A stretch of 64,000 nt of DNA from Acheta domesticus (Eukaryota; Arthropoda; Insecta; Orthoptera; Gryllidae), in the NCBI GenBank assembly GCA_031308135.1, contig JAHLJT010003656.1, positions 68,900,984 through 68,964,983 on the forward strand, written 5' to 3'. Positions 36,626 to 47,622 of this stretch are shown here, in pieces. The stretch's first letter is position 1; the number at the start of each line of letters is the position of its first letter. The position numbers were made by a program, and so were the translations under genes. Below the pieces are notes generated by a model, which had not been told where the DNA came from, did no database searches, and worked only from the letters and a program-made list of their open reading frames with translations.

Positions 36626-36781
36626 GTACAAAAATTGTATTGAATTTAAGTTCTGTATTGTATTTAATATTTAGAAATATCTGTATTGTGCATTGTACGA
36701 TTATGTACATATTCTAACTTGGCTTATACTGTGTTTATGTAACAAATAAATATTTTATTATTAATAATAATAATAATAATT
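36626..36781 (+). repeat. 3' end of a plus-strand retroelement with TAA tail
   Basis: The segment ends GTTTATGTAACAAATAAATA then TTTTATTATTAATAATAATA, i.e. a polyadenylation-like AATAAA and a TAA-rich tail on the plus strand, opposite to both neighbours. No coding part remains, so the family is unknown. Confidence 0.45.
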
Positions 36782-37150
36782 TATTTAGTCACATATACAA
36801 TTACAATCGTGTATGACGAGTCAAAGTGATGTTTTGGGTGGAGAAAGTTAAGTTACATTACTGTCCAGAAGCAAAACAAGGGGCCATCTCAGCATTTGCT
36901 CAAAGGACCAGGGAAACTGGGCAAAAACCTGATCGAGATGGGTTATTAGCCTAGGAATTATCCTACTACAATAAGTCAATAGCCTGCTACAATACTTGTT
37001 ACAGCTAGATTAAGATATTATACAGTATATATTTATTTTTAATAGCAAAATAATTTAACATTTCCAGATTGTAATGTTTAATGTGAAAGTGAAATTCACT
37101 TGTTTATGTAATTTTACTGCTACTAATAATAACAATCATAATTATAATAC
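36782..37150 (-). repeat. 3' UTR fragment of the CR1/Jockey-group LINE
   Basis: Closely similar by eye to 34849-35225, sharing for example GTGTATGACGAGTCAAAGTG, CTGTCCAGAAGCAAAACAAG and CAGCTAGATTAAGATATTAT. Only the untranslated end is present, so this is a very short, 5'-truncated copy or a remnant left by the insertion next to it. Confidence 0.85.
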
Positions 37151-37224
37151 TATTACTACTAATAATAACAACATATATTAAGTCACTTATCCAATTTTAA
37201 TTGTGGATGACGAGTCAGACATGA

Positions 37225-37275
37225 TATATGCAGGTGCACATGTCAGTAATAATAATAATAACAATAGTATTAATA
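37225..37275. repeat. (AAT)n-rich tract in the LINE 3' UTR
   Basis: AATAATAATAATAACAAT on the plus strand between the stop codon and the 3' terminus of the LINE; similar tracts at 37120-37172 separate it from the next fragment. Confidence 0.7.
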
Positions 37276-37294
37276 ATGGGATAAGTATTTTTGA

Positions 37295-38260
37295 TTATAT
37301 GTTGTTAAGGGAAGTAGAGTTGTGATTTGTGTATTCCTTCACACTGTAGAACATGTTGTTAAGCAGGAAAGCTTTCAATTTACTTTTGAATGTATGTATT
37401 GTGTTTAAGTCTTTAATATCACGGCCTAGCTTGTTGTAAAGTGTAATGCCCTCTATTAGGGTACTTTTTTGATAAAGTGTAGTTTCAGAGTGGGGAACAT
37501 GTAGGTTATCCTTTCGACGAGTGTTGTAGCTGTGTACATCAGAATTTAGAGTAAAAGTGTCTTTGTTTTCCATGAGAATCTTTTTTGTGAATACCACTAT
37601 TTCAAATATGTACATGCATGGTAGAGGAAGAATCCTTAGTTTATTGAACAGGGGTTTGCAAGACTCCAGCTTATGAGTGCTGGTCATTGTTTGCAGTATT
37701 CTTGTTTTGATAATAAATGTGCGAGTGCTTTCAGGGGCATTTTCCCAGAAAATTATTCCGTATTTTAGGTGTGAGTGCACATTTGCAAAATACATTGTCC
37801 TAAGTGTCTCAATGTTGGAGTTCGACCTGAGAGTGTATAGTGCATAGCAAGATTTGGTGAGCTTCTTGTTAAGATTTGAGATGTGAGCATTCCATTTTAG
37901 ATTTTCTTGGATTGTTAGACCTAGGAAGGTGGTTTCATGAGGTATCGTTACAGGGTTATTATTTATGAATAACTGCTGTGGGAATTTTTCTTTGGTTCGA
38001 GGATTCATAAAATTTAGAGAGACTGTTTTGCTGGTGTTTATGATGAGATTGTTGTCTTGAAACCATTTTACTAGTGCATGCAGAGTTTTCCGAGTTTCTT
38101 TTTCTAATGATTGTTGTGTTTTTGCTTTGATGATTATGTTTGTGTCATCTGCAAACAAAATTATTTTGTTGTTCCTTATAGCCAAAGGCATGTCATTTAT
38201 GTATATAAGAAATAGAATTGGCCCAAGGATGGATCCTTGTGAGAATCCACAATTTATCAT
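37295..38260 (-). pseudogene. LINE reverse transcriptase, C-terminal half
   Basis: A 321-codon frame with FSQGSILGPILFLIYINDMP, the catalytic FADDTNIIIK, the thumb-like LVKWFQDNNLIINTSKT and the family's C-terminal block ending SVKEYTNHNSTSLNNI. It is separated from the preceding fragment by the one-base loss and the 14-bp duplication (38336-38363). Confidence 0.85.
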
Positions 38261-38440
38261 CTGAGGGCAGGAGTAGTATGAGATTTTGTTTTCTTTAATG
38301 TGCTGGAGGGTAACTACTTGGCTACGGTTTGATAAATATGATTTGATCCATATGATTTGATCCTATGCCTCGAATCCCTAGCATTTCTAGTTTTGTTAAA
38401 AGTATATGATGGTCAATAATGTCAAAGGCTTTTGACAAAT

Positions 38441-40246
38441 CTAAAAAAGGCCAATGGGAATTTCCTTCTGATCGAGTGCAACAAGTATGTCATTTAAAAA
38501 GGAGAAGATGGCTGTGTCTGTGGATCTATTACTCCTGAATCCATGTTGAGCATTTGTGAGGACATTATTTGCATTGAGAAACTGTTTGAGTCTATCGTTA
38601 AAAAGCCTTTCCAGAATTTTTGAAAATCCTGATAGTAGGGAGATAGGTCTGTAGTTCATTGGATCAGAGCTATTTCCCTTTTTAAACAGTGGTTTAATTT
38701 TTGCCATTTTGAAAACATCTGGGAATATGCCTGATTTTAGAGAATAATTGCAAATATGAGAGAGTGGTTGCACTATATATGGAGCACTATGTTTGATAAG
38801 AAAATCCGGAATGTTGTCCAGGCCTGCTGAGAATTTATTCTCCATTTGTCCAATGATTTTAAAAATTTCAGAGGGAGTAGTTTCATATAAAAATATGGTA
38901 TTTACGATTTGTGTGACACTGGTGTTTGGATGGTGGGTTTTATTGTTTAGAGAGTGTTGAGGGATTAATTTTTTGCCTATTTGTGAAAAGTGTTCGTTGA
39001 ATATGTCAGCAATTTCTTGTGGGTCCTGTAAAGTTTCGTTGTTGTGGTGAAGCTCTATATTTTGTTTGTTATTATTAGATGGTGCTGTAGTCTTTTTAAT
39101 AATATCCCACATAGCTTTTGTTTTGTTATGTGCATTTCTAATGTACTTCTCCGTTGTCATAATTTTTGCTTGTTTGATTACTTTTTTTAGGTTATATGTT
39201 TTGTAGTATGTAATGAAGTTGGAATTACATTTGTTAAGTGCCAGTATTTTAAACATGTTACGTTTACTTTCACATGACACTTTGATGCCTTTGGTGATCC
39301 ATGATTTTGTTTTCTTATTTGGGATTTTTCTAAGTTTTTTTGGAAAAATGGCATTGAAATGTCTTAAGTATATATTTATGAATGAGTTGAACTTATCATT
39401 AGTATCAGTTGCCTTATATACTTCGTCCCAATTTTCTAATCTGAACAAGTTTTGGAATTTTATTAAGTTTCCTTGGGAATAGTTATGCGTTTCTTGGTAA
39501 GTTGTCTGTTCAATGACTTTTGAGTCTGTTTGAAGTGTTAAAATCTGAGCAGTGTGGTCACTGAAGCCTGTGGTGAATGTAGTAACAGAAAAACTATGGT
39601 TATTTGCATCTATTATTATTTGGTCAATAGCAGTGCTACTATTTTTTGATATTCGAGTTGGGGTATTTATGGTTGTTTGTAGATTGTATGATTTGAGAAG
39701 GTCTTTAAACAGATTTTCATTACTGGATTGCGAGAGGCAGTTTATATTGAAATCACCACAAATAATAATTTTATACTGTCTGCGATTTTTAAGTTTTGCA
39801 AGAATAACTTCCAGATTTTTTAAGAAGATTTTTAAATTTCCAGTAGGGCTGCGATATGTGCATACAACCCATGTTTTTATTGAAGTTAAATCAGTGATGG
39901 ATATTTCAAAGTCTTTTTCTTTTATAAGATGAGTGTGATTGGTGTAGGGTACAAAACTAATTGTGTCTTTAATAAAAATGCATGTCCCACCATAGGCATG
40001 ATGTGAATTGTTAATGTTTCTACATGAGCTGCTAGCTAGAGAGAAGCCTGGAATATGTGTATTATCTAGTTGTTCTTTGGTCAGCCAGTGTTCTGTGAAG
40101 CATAATATTGAAATGTGGTTGAGCTTCTCCTCAAGTAGTATTTCTAAATCAGTAAGTTTGTTTTTCAATGACTGTACATTTTGGTGTAGAATGTGAAAAT
40201 AGTTTTTATTTGTATGTATTGTCTGCTTTCCTGCTGGTGTTTGCTG
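38441..40246 (-). pseudogene. LINE endonuclease and N-terminal reverse transcriptase
   Basis: The frame runs from just after the TAG at 40247, through FHILHQNVQSLKN. Endonuclease motifs follow in order: CFTEHWL, YGGTCIFI, CTYRSPTG, IICGDFNINC and GFSDHTAQI, covering the catalytic Glu, Asp-x-Asn and Ser-Asp-His positions. Reverse transcriptase motifs follow: KPLFKKGNSSDPMNYRPISL, QHGFRSNRST. It stops at GLF because a homopolymer has lost one base; the next frame continues [16 protein letters not shown]. These enzymes would nick the target and copy the element's RNA onto it. Confidence 0.85.
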
Positions 40247-40672
40247 CTACAAGTTATACACAGGAGTGGGTTTTCGGTTGCAACGGAAGTTGTACTTATG
40301 GATGGGATGGGGAGTAGGAAGTGTGGAAGTAGGTGATGGAGCTGGAGAGGGTAAGAGAGGTGCAGAGGATGAAAGAAGTGGAGTGGGTAAATGAGGCATG
40401 GAGGCTGGAGGAGGAACTGGAGAGGGCAAGAGAGGTATGGAGGCAGGTGAAGGATGTGGAGTGGGCAGGAGAGGTGTGGGGGTGGGAGAAGGAACTGGTG
40501 GGGGTAAGAGAGGACTGGAGGCTGGTGAGAGACGTGGAGTGGGCAACAGGGGTGTGGAGGAAGGAGAGGACAAAGAATGGACAAGAGTTGGATGTGGGAT
40601 GGCAGGGGCAGGGGCTCCCAGTAAGTGTGTGACAAGCATGGTTCCTAGTTTTTGTTTCCCTATCTGGTTCAT
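40247..40672 (-). pseudogene. LINE N-terminal Pro/Ser-rich segment
   Basis: A 141-codon frame made mostly of TPLLPTP/PSPAS-like repeats and ending RKPTPVYNL followed by TAG. It is in the same frame as the endonuclease that follows, so TAG may be a mutated sense codon (CAG to TAG is one step) and the two parts originally one protein. The upstream start is lost at the TAA tract. Confidence 0.55.
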
Positions 40673-40697
40673 GTGGAGACCATGCCGAGTGAAGCAT

Positions 40698-40712
40698 TAT
40701 TATTATTATTTT
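40698..40712. repeat. (ATT)n tract at the LINE 5' border
   Basis: Five ATT units directly abut the 5' end of the LINE at 37172-40697. From 40713 to 41035 no feature is supported. Confidence 0.7.
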
Positions 40713-41034
40713 ACAACTTCTTACATCTTCATTATTAGAAAACAGCTTAAAGCACTTTTCATTTCATATGCATTTCATATGCACTCTTGGCTATTAGGAA
40801 GTAATATACTAAGAAGTCAGAATAAAATACTAATGGAAGTGCAGTCTATGAGATGGCAAACTTATGGAAATGTATTATATGTGTATAATTGTATGTTGGA
40901 GGTCAGTCACCTATTCAGGCTTTTATCCAGTCAACAGCCATTTACCCTTTAATCCCAATGGGATGCATATTTGATCATACATTAGATACCAACACACTTG
41001 CAGGTTCCTCTGCTCTGGGGTCAGCAGAACGTGG

Positions 41035-41165
41035 AGGCCCTCCACGACACACACATGAGAGACAAAGGACAAAAAACCATGCCCAAGGCAGGCCTTGAAC
41101 CCATGATCCTTCAGACTGAAGTGCTGAGTCAGTACACACTCTTAGCCACCTCAGTCATCCAGGTC
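41035..41165 (-). repeat. tRNA-derived SINE-like repeat
   Basis: On the minus strand GAGGTGGCTAAGAGTGTGTA resembles an A box and GGGTTCAAGGCCTGCC resembles a B box (GGTTCAAGGCC), about 50 bp apart. No cloverleaf with paired acceptor arms is apparent. It differs in sequence from the copies at 23652 and 27190, so it is another family or very diverged. Confidence 0.55.
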
Positions 41166-41169
41166 AGCA

Positions 41170-41890
41170 CAGATACAATTTTAAATGTATTAAAATACAA
41201 AACAAATTATAATTATTAACTAATGGGATAATGTACTAACTACATGATAATATTTTATGGTACAAAAGTTTTATGTATAGTATGTAGAATAGAATTTTTT
41301 TTTTTTTCCACATTCATATATCAGTGAGGGGAGTCAAGCAAAATCCATGTCTGATCAGTCATAAGGCAAAAGTTGTCTGTGGAATATAATGTTTTTTCCA
41401 AAAGCTACTCATGTATGATGCAGCATATGAGTCTTCTCGTACAAGCTTCAAGATTTATTGCGAAAGTTCAAAAGAATGTTATTGAGTTGGCGACTTAAAA
41501 ACACAAGCATCTCTAGCACATGAAATTAGGGAGGGACGTCAAAGCGTGTTCCTTCACAGAATTTTAGTGGAAGCTGGTGGTTTTTTAATTGATTTATTGA
41601 AGTTAACTAGATGTAGAGCGAGGATTGAAAAGGTGAAATTAATGAGCTGTTTATACACTCTCATGGGCATAGCAAGAATTTTCATCAGGAAGAGAGGGAT
41701 AGAACTATGAATTATTATTCTTATGAACAAAGTTGTTATCCTGAAACTGACCTTGCTTGATACTTGTGTATGTCGGACTCCCAGCTTTGGTATACTGACT
41801 AAAACCTAACCTCCTTTCGCTTGAGCCATGGCGTCACCTCCATGGAAACCGTCATCAGACATTACTTCGTGGAGGTGACAGGTGGTTAGC
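41170..41890. other. Non-coding stretch before the R1-like element
   Basis: AT-rich with a T-run near 41288-41308. The right part (about 41690-41900) probably includes the 3' UTR of the minus-strand R1-like element. No gene is supported. Confidence 0.35.
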
Positions 41891-41905
41891 TAAAGCTCTT
41901 CCTTC

Positions 41906-44900
41906 TTAATTTCGAATATTTTCTTTCTTTTTCAGTACATTTGTGACCATAGTCACTACTATATTCCATTTCTCTTTGGAGGAGAGCATCATTTTTACTA
42001 GATTTGTAGGGGAGATGGTTTCTCCCAGTTCTCTGTTTGTATTTTCCCTATTCGTGGTCCATGCATTATAATGGAAAAGGGTGAGCATGGTATCATCTAC
42101 CTCAGCTTGACAATGGTCGCACTTCGGGCTGTTTTTTATCTTTAAGTCATATAGGTACTTGTTAAAGCATCCATGTCCCGAAAGCGCCTGGGTCAGGTAA
42201 TAGTTTACTTCGCTGTGGCCTCTTTCCACCCAGTCCGCTATATTTGGGATAATTTGATGCGTCCATCTGCCTTTTGTCTCCCAATCCCATCTTTCTTGCC
42301 ACTCTTTCATTAGCATGCTTCTGGTTCCCTCTTTTATGGTATTTATCTCCTTTGGGGGTAGCTTGCCTTCCTTTTCCTTTCTATCTTTTAGGGTCTGGTA
42401 TGTTCTCTTCCTTTCCCTCGCTAGTAGGTCTACGGGGGGGCATTCTCGCCAGCACCAAAACAGGGCAGTCAGATATCGTCTGAACTCTGATGGCCATCCT
42501 CCTTTGGATTTGGTTATATTTTCTCCTAATGGATTGTTTCTCAAGAGAAGTCGCCCATACTGGTGCTGCATACAACATCTTCGAAGTTACCGCGCTGGAT
42601 ATCAGTCTTCTTTTTGCTTCTTTAGGTCCACCTATGTTAGGCATAAGCCTAGAGAGGTTGGATCCAATTGTTGCAGCTTTGTCTGCTGTTTTGCAAATGT
42701 GTGGCCCGAAGCTCAGTCTGTGGTCAATTTCGACCCCCAGGTATGTAATTTGGCGGCTCCAGGAAATGCTTACCCCGTTCGAGGTGATGCATGGGAAGTT
42801 AAAGGATCTTTACTAAAGTAACTAGTACTGCTTCCGTCTTTTCCACTGCCATCTATAGGCGTCTTTTGTCCAGCCATCTATTAATCCTAGAGAGGGCCTC
42901 GTTTAAGTGCATCTCCAGCAGGTCCAAGTTGTCGATGTGGCTGATGATTAGCGTATCGTCTGCGTATCCGATCAGCAAAGTATCTTGGGGTAGATCTATA
43001 TTTAGTAGGTCGTCGTACATGGTGTTCCACAGGAATGGACCCAGCTTGGATCCTAGGGGAACTCCGCACGTCATCTCTTCCTCCACCTTAAGAGTGTTCG
43101 TGTATATAATTTTCCTTTCTGATAGATAGTCCTCGATGATTCTTAGAAGGTATTCTGGGACCTGTTTCTCCACCAGTGCCGTAATAACATTGTTGTGAAA
43201 ATAATAACCTTTTATTCAAGGCTTTAACCTACAAAAATCTAGGCACAAACAGACTTGATTTTGACAACACTTTACATAATAAACATCCACAGTATCACGA
43301 CACATGGCAGGCGACCGACTGACTGAGCCTCCATAACACTAAACAAAACAATATTCACGGTAACCAGGGCGGCCAACATTAAAGTTCAAAAAGTTCGAAA
43401 GTTCTAAAATAGTACCACAAACATCTTCCCAGTTGGCGGAGTTAAAGGCATTCCTGATATCAATGGCTCCTAGTGCACAATACCCCTTTTTTTGCCTGTT
43501 CCTTTTTTGGCAGTTTCCGCTATGCTTACTACTTCCCTTATTGCGTCCGTAGTTGAGCGGCCTTTCCTGAATCCAAACTGCCTATCGGAGAAATTTTTTC
43601 CTGTTGATATATGTTTCTCTAGCCGTTGTAGAATCAACCCTTCCAAGAGTTTGCTCATTGTATCTAGGAGGCTTATTTCCTTTCCGTAGGAGAGTTAACT
43701 TCTGTTTCTTCCAGTTCTTGAAGAAAATTCCATGTCTGAGGCAGCTATTAAACGCCTCCAGTAAGCATTCCGGGTATTCCGTGGCCACAATCTTAATTAT
43801 TTCGTTTGGTATTCCGTCTGGTCTGGTGGCTTTCTTGCACTTTAGTTTCCTCGCTTCTACTTGTAGCTCGTCTCTCGTGAATACATCGTTCTCACTGAAT
43901 TCGTAGTCGTATGGTTTTCTTCTCACTCACGGGTCTCTAGTTGGGAAGAGATCTCTTATAATTTCCTTCACCCATTTGGGGTCCTCTAGTCCGGGTACCT
44001 TCGTATTCACTCTAAGTTTTTTGTTTACAATTTTTTACGCCATACCCCAGGGATCATCTTCTACATCTTCTAGTAGCTCTTTCCAGCACTTCGATTTCCT
44101 ATTTTTAATTTCTCTTTTCAGCTGTTTTTGGCGTATTTTGTATTCTCTTCGAAATGATTCGTCCGTTTTGGATCTTGTGGCAAGTCTCCTAGCTTTAATA
44201 CATTTCTTATCTCAGTTCTGCAATCTCAGGGGTCCACCAGTACACCTGTTGCTTTCCCCTTGGGCATCTACGTTTCGGCATAGATGCGGCGCACGCTGCC
44301 ATCACTATGTCCCTCGCTTCTTTTACTGTTGTTTCAAGGGCCTTCTGTTTTTCCATCCATCCCATGCTCTGTATTAGCTTAGACTCTTCCAGAGAGTTCT
44401 TCGCTTCGATCAGCGTTTCGACCAGCTTGTTTGTGTTCCACGGAGGTCGCCCCCCTGGCTTCTGGAGCTCCCTTTGGTATCCGTTTACTTTAAACTGGAT
44501 GTAGCTGCGATCACTGAGCGTCTCGTCGTTCAGAACTCTCCAGTCCGTGGTTCTCCTAGCAATGTTGTTGGAGCCTATTGTCAGATCCAGTATGGATGCC
44601 GCTTCTCCTCTTTGGAATGTACTCGCCCTTCCAGTATTAAGGATGACTAGGTCGTTTTTGGCAATGAATTCACCCACTATATCCCCTCTTTTGTCGGTTC
44701 GGGTTTCCCCCATTCTGGAGACTTGCTATTAAAATCACCTGCCACTACAACTTCTCCTTTTGCTGATTTTAGGCTCATCTTTAGTTCGTCTATTTCCTTT
44801 TTAAAGGAGTCAATTGGGTCGTTAGGTGAGAAGTAGCAGCTATAGACCCTTACGTCTCCTATTTCTATCCATACAAACCCATGATTGGTGGGTTTTAATT

Positions 44901-45000
44901 TAGATACGCTTATCTTCTTATTGTGTGTTACCACAGCCGCTCTTCTCGAGCCATCCTGGTACCATATAGCTTCGTGGTGTGACTGAAAGAAATGTAGATC
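41906..45000 (-). pseudogene. Degenerate R1-like LINE (endonuclease, RT, C-terminal Cys motif)
   Basis: Minus-strand fragments in changing frames give an R1-type ORF2 in the correct order. The endonuclease (45000-44207) includes SHHEAIWYQDGSRRAAVV, WIEIGDVRVYSCYFSPND and VVVAGDFNSKSPEWG. The RT (43926-42853) includes TRPDGIPNEIIK, DRQFGFRKGRSTTDAI, GVPLGSKLGP and the catalytic GYADDTLII. The C-terminal region (42571-41906) contains LTQALSGHGCFNKYLYDLK followed by a CCHC-type knuckle (C-x2-C ... H). At least five frameshifts or stops and a 229-bp solo LTR interrupt it. The 5' part is missing at the junction with the R4-like element at 45041. R1-clade assignment rests on the ALSGHGCFNKYL and CDHCQAEVDD layout. 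Confidence 0.8.
43191..43419 (-). mobile_element. Solo LTR (229 bp) inserted in the R1-like RT
   Basis: Read on the minus strand it starts TGTGGTACT and ends TTTTCACAACA (TGT...ACA termini) and carries AATAAA near its 3' end. It is flanked by a 5-bp duplication (AACAT on the plus strand at 43186-43190 and 43420-43424). Removing the insert and one AACAT joins the R1-like reading frame exactly across the site (NWEDV followed by ITALVEKQV), so the borders are precise. No internal retroelement sequence remains, as expected after recombination between two LTRs. The superfamily is unknown. Confidence 0.88.
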
Positions 45001-45040
45001 TGCTGCTCGTTAGCGAGCAGCCGAAGAACACAGACGAAGC

Positions 45041-45071
45041 TATTATTATTGTTGTTATTATTATTATTATT
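45041..45071. repeat. (ATT)n tract, 3' tail of R4-like element A
   Basis: ATT/GTT repeats separate the 3' UTR of element A (right) from the truncated 5' end of the R1-like element (left). On the element's strand this is a TAA tail. Confidence 0.85.
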
Positions 45072-45182
45072 CGAAATTTTACGCACGTCCGGAGTTTTCA
45101 GTATAACTCAAGGACCGAACGTCAACACATATAGCGAAACAGATGGTGAGAAGTTCTTGCTCCAGTGCACTCAGGTTCCGCT

Positions 45183-45719
45183 TCAATGACTAAGAGAGAG
45201 AACCTTACGCACAATATTGGTGGTTGCCAGCAGCACGGCCTTCTGCATGGTTCTGAAGTGCCACTCATTTAGATGGAGTTTCTCTTTCACAATCCTCCAA
45301 TCTTCTGCAACAAGCCCATTAGATGAAATAACTACGGGCACAATATCTACCTCTTTTAGTTTGTAGTGGTTTTTCAGTTCTTCTGATAGTGGCTGGTATT
45401 TTCTTTTCTTCTCTGCAATTGTTGGCAGCAGATTATGATCTAATGGGACTGCAATATCAATTATTATTGCCATGCAAGTAGTTTTGTCGAACACGACAAT
45501 ATTAGGCTTATTTGCTTCCATTGTTTTATCTGTAACAATGGCAGTATCCCACAAGATTTTTGTTCTCTCATTAGACAAAACTTGCTCCGGTAGATATTTG
45601 TAATAAGGTAAGCTTTCTTTTAACAGGTCCAATCTTTTGGCAAGAGCTTGATGAATGATTTTGGCTACATTATTGTGGCGTTGATATAGCCTTTCAGTGG
45701 AACTTCGAGGATGATGCAT
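45183..45719 (-). pseudogene. Element A restriction-like endonuclease domain (damaged)
   Basis: The frame has the family's RHNNVAKIIHQALA, YYKYLPEQVL, then NKPNIVVFDKTTCMAIIIDIAVPLDHN, and VPVVISSNG. The position normally occupied by Pro-Asp (as in elements B and C) reads Pro-Asn, which should abolish nuclease activity. The sequence jumps from the block HHPRSSTERL straight to YQRHNNV, lacking about 200 residues found in element C, including the C-x2-C-x8-H-x4-C knuckle. Confidence 0.75.
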
Positions 45720-45761
45720 CCGATATTTTGATAGAAGTGTTCTGACTTTTCTATGGAAAGC

Positions 45762-46823
45762 TTATAAAGATGTCTCAGACCAGTTAACAACTCCAAATGT
45801 ATGCGATGCTGCAGAAAGAGCCCATGTATTCATTCCTGTAAATTTGTTTCTCGAATTAATAGAGGACTTGCAGATTTTTGCAACACGAGAGAGAACCTTC
45901 CTTTCCACTTGTTTTCTATTTTTTTCATCTGCAGTTCCTAAGAGCTGCTGGAGGCCGAGATACTTATATTCATCTCCATTGATGAGTTCTTGAATTCTCA
46001 AATCTTCCATCAAATGAGGTTCATTTTCTCTATTCTGGACGCGACCTCTCTTCACGTGAAGAACAGCACACTTCTCCAAACCAAGATCCATACAAATAGA
46101 GCTGCTGAAGCTTTCAAAAAGTGTCAGCATGCTGCGAAGTTGATCTGGTCCTTTAGCATAGAGCTTGAGATCATCCATGCATAATTGGTGGGAAATTATC
46201 TTCTTGGGGTTCTTTAAAGCATATCCATAGCCGGAGGCATTCAGCATTCTACTCAAAGGGGTCAATGATAAGCAAAACCAGAGCGGGCTTAAGCTATCTC
46301 CCTGAAAAATGCCTCTACAAATTCGCAAAGGATTAGTCTGGTAACTCAGTTTCCCTCTCCTAACATGCAGTGTTGTTCGCCAGCTGTTCATACACACTGT
46401 AAGAAATTTAATGATAGAGGGGTGAACCTCGTAGAGTTGAAGAGTTCGCAGAAGCCACGAATGAGGAATGGAATCAAATGCCTTTCGGAAATCAATCCAG
46501 CCTACAGACAAACTATGCATTTTCTTTTTTACAAGCTTGGATATAATATTATCTATTATCAATAACTCTTTGCATCCTCGAAATCCTTTCCTACAACCAA
46601 CCTGTTCTTGCAAAAGCAGATCATTTTCTTTCAAATGCTCGTCGAGTTTGGTGGCAATAATGGAGGTGAGAACTTTATAAATTGTAGGTAGACATGTAAT
46701 GGGTCTATAATTCTCGGGACAAGACGCATTTCCACCTTTCGGTAACATAAATGTCACGGCCAAGGTACAAAATTCTGGCAGCACAGATGTTCCATTCAAA
46801 ATGTTTTGAAATTGACTCGCCAA
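45762..46823 (-). pseudogene. Element A reverse transcriptase
   Basis: A 353-codon frame with YRPITCLPTIYKVLTSIIA, QVGCRKGFRGCKELLIID, GWIDFRKAFDSIPHSWL, GIFQGDSLSPLWFCLSLTPL and LCMDDLKLYA, where Asp-Asp is the catalytic pair. It then carries the conserved LGLEKCAVLH and EYKYLGLQQLLGTADE blocks, and ends prematurely at WSETSL. Upstream, a 172-codon frame (47523-47005) carries the N-terminal linker. Confidence 0.82.
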
Positions 46824-47582
46824 TATACCATGAGTGCAAGTCAGATATTTCCACCAAAAATTATGTATTCCATCTACTCCCGGAGCTTTCCAATTGTGGG
46901 TTCTTCGTATAGATATTTTTACATCATCTGTTGAAATAACAATTCCATTTATTTCCGGGATATTGTGACAAGCTTCTTCTTCCTGTCGTATCCAGTATGC
47001 TTCATCAAAATATTGCTTTGAGGTGGACCAAATATGAGACCAATAGTTCGTAATGGCAGAAGCACTTGGGGGGGTTTATGTCACTTTCCTTGGTATTTCT
47101 CGACTCTAGATATCTATAAAAGCCTTTTTGATTCTTAGAGAATAAGGAATTTTCTTTCTTGTGTCGCGCAGCTTCGTTATACCTTCTTATTCTTGCCCCC
47201 AGAGCTACTATTCTTTGTTTTAATCTCTCGTCTTCAACCTTTAGTCTACTTTCCAGGTCTTTCTGTGTTCTTTTTATCTTCAGTCTTCTGAGAATTGAGC
47301 GAATACTTGCGCGAACCTTCTTTGAAATCCCTCGTTTGTCTCTGAAATATTCAGCAATATGCGAAATATTTCGTCTAGCTTGAGTAATTTCATTTTCGAT
47401 TTTTTTCATCCACGTCGGTGGCTTTTGTCTTTCATTAGGCTTCTTATCAAGAGAAGTACCTTTTCCCACCCGTACTTTGTAACCTAGGTGTTCACAAGTA
47501 GCAATTGCAGCGCAGTGAACCAATCCGGCTACATCTTCTGAGACGTTTGGGGCAATAATTTGGTTAATTTTGATTGTCTTAA

Positions 47583-47583
<1 letters not shown>

Positions 47584-47621
<38 letters not shown>
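47584..47621. repeat. (ATT)n tract between elements A and B
   Basis: About twelve ATT units. On the minus strand this is the TAA tail of element B and directly precedes the 5' end of element A. Confidence 0.92.

Positions 47622-47622
<1 letters not shown>

Larger units (their letters stand above)
37172..40697 (-). mobile_element. Near-complete CR1/Jockey-group non-LTR retrotransposon
   Basis: The element reads on the minus strand from a TAA tract at 40698-40712 to a short 3' UTR ending near 37172 (GACGAGTCATCCACAATTAA on the plus strand is reversed here). In order it has a Pro/Ser/Thr-rich region, an apurinic-type endonuclease and a reverse transcriptase. Three lesions break its frame: an in-frame TAG (40247-40249), a one-base loss near 38443-38448 and a 14-bp tandem duplication (38336-38363). 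Otherwise the frame is well preserved, suggesting recent inactivation. Clade assignment within the Jockey/CR1 group is not resolved. Confidence 0.85.
45072..47583 (-). mobile_element. R4/Dong-like LINE, element A
   Basis: The minus-strand copy is bounded by TAA tracts on both sides (45041-45071 and 47584-47621). It has an N-terminal linker region (KKIENEITQARRNISHIAEYFRDK), an RT (46823-45762) and a C-terminal restriction-like endonuclease (45719-45183). No apurinic-type endonuclease is present, as in the R2/R4/NeSL lineages. Insertion in TAA repeats is the known habit of the Dong member of the R4 clade, which is the basis of the name; phylogeny was not run. Confidence 0.72.

Noticed and set aside
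42315..42821. 168-codon plus-strand frame, and similar plus-strand frames between 39.2 and 51.6 kb
   Set aside because: These are antisense shadows of minus-strand retrotransposon coding sequence.
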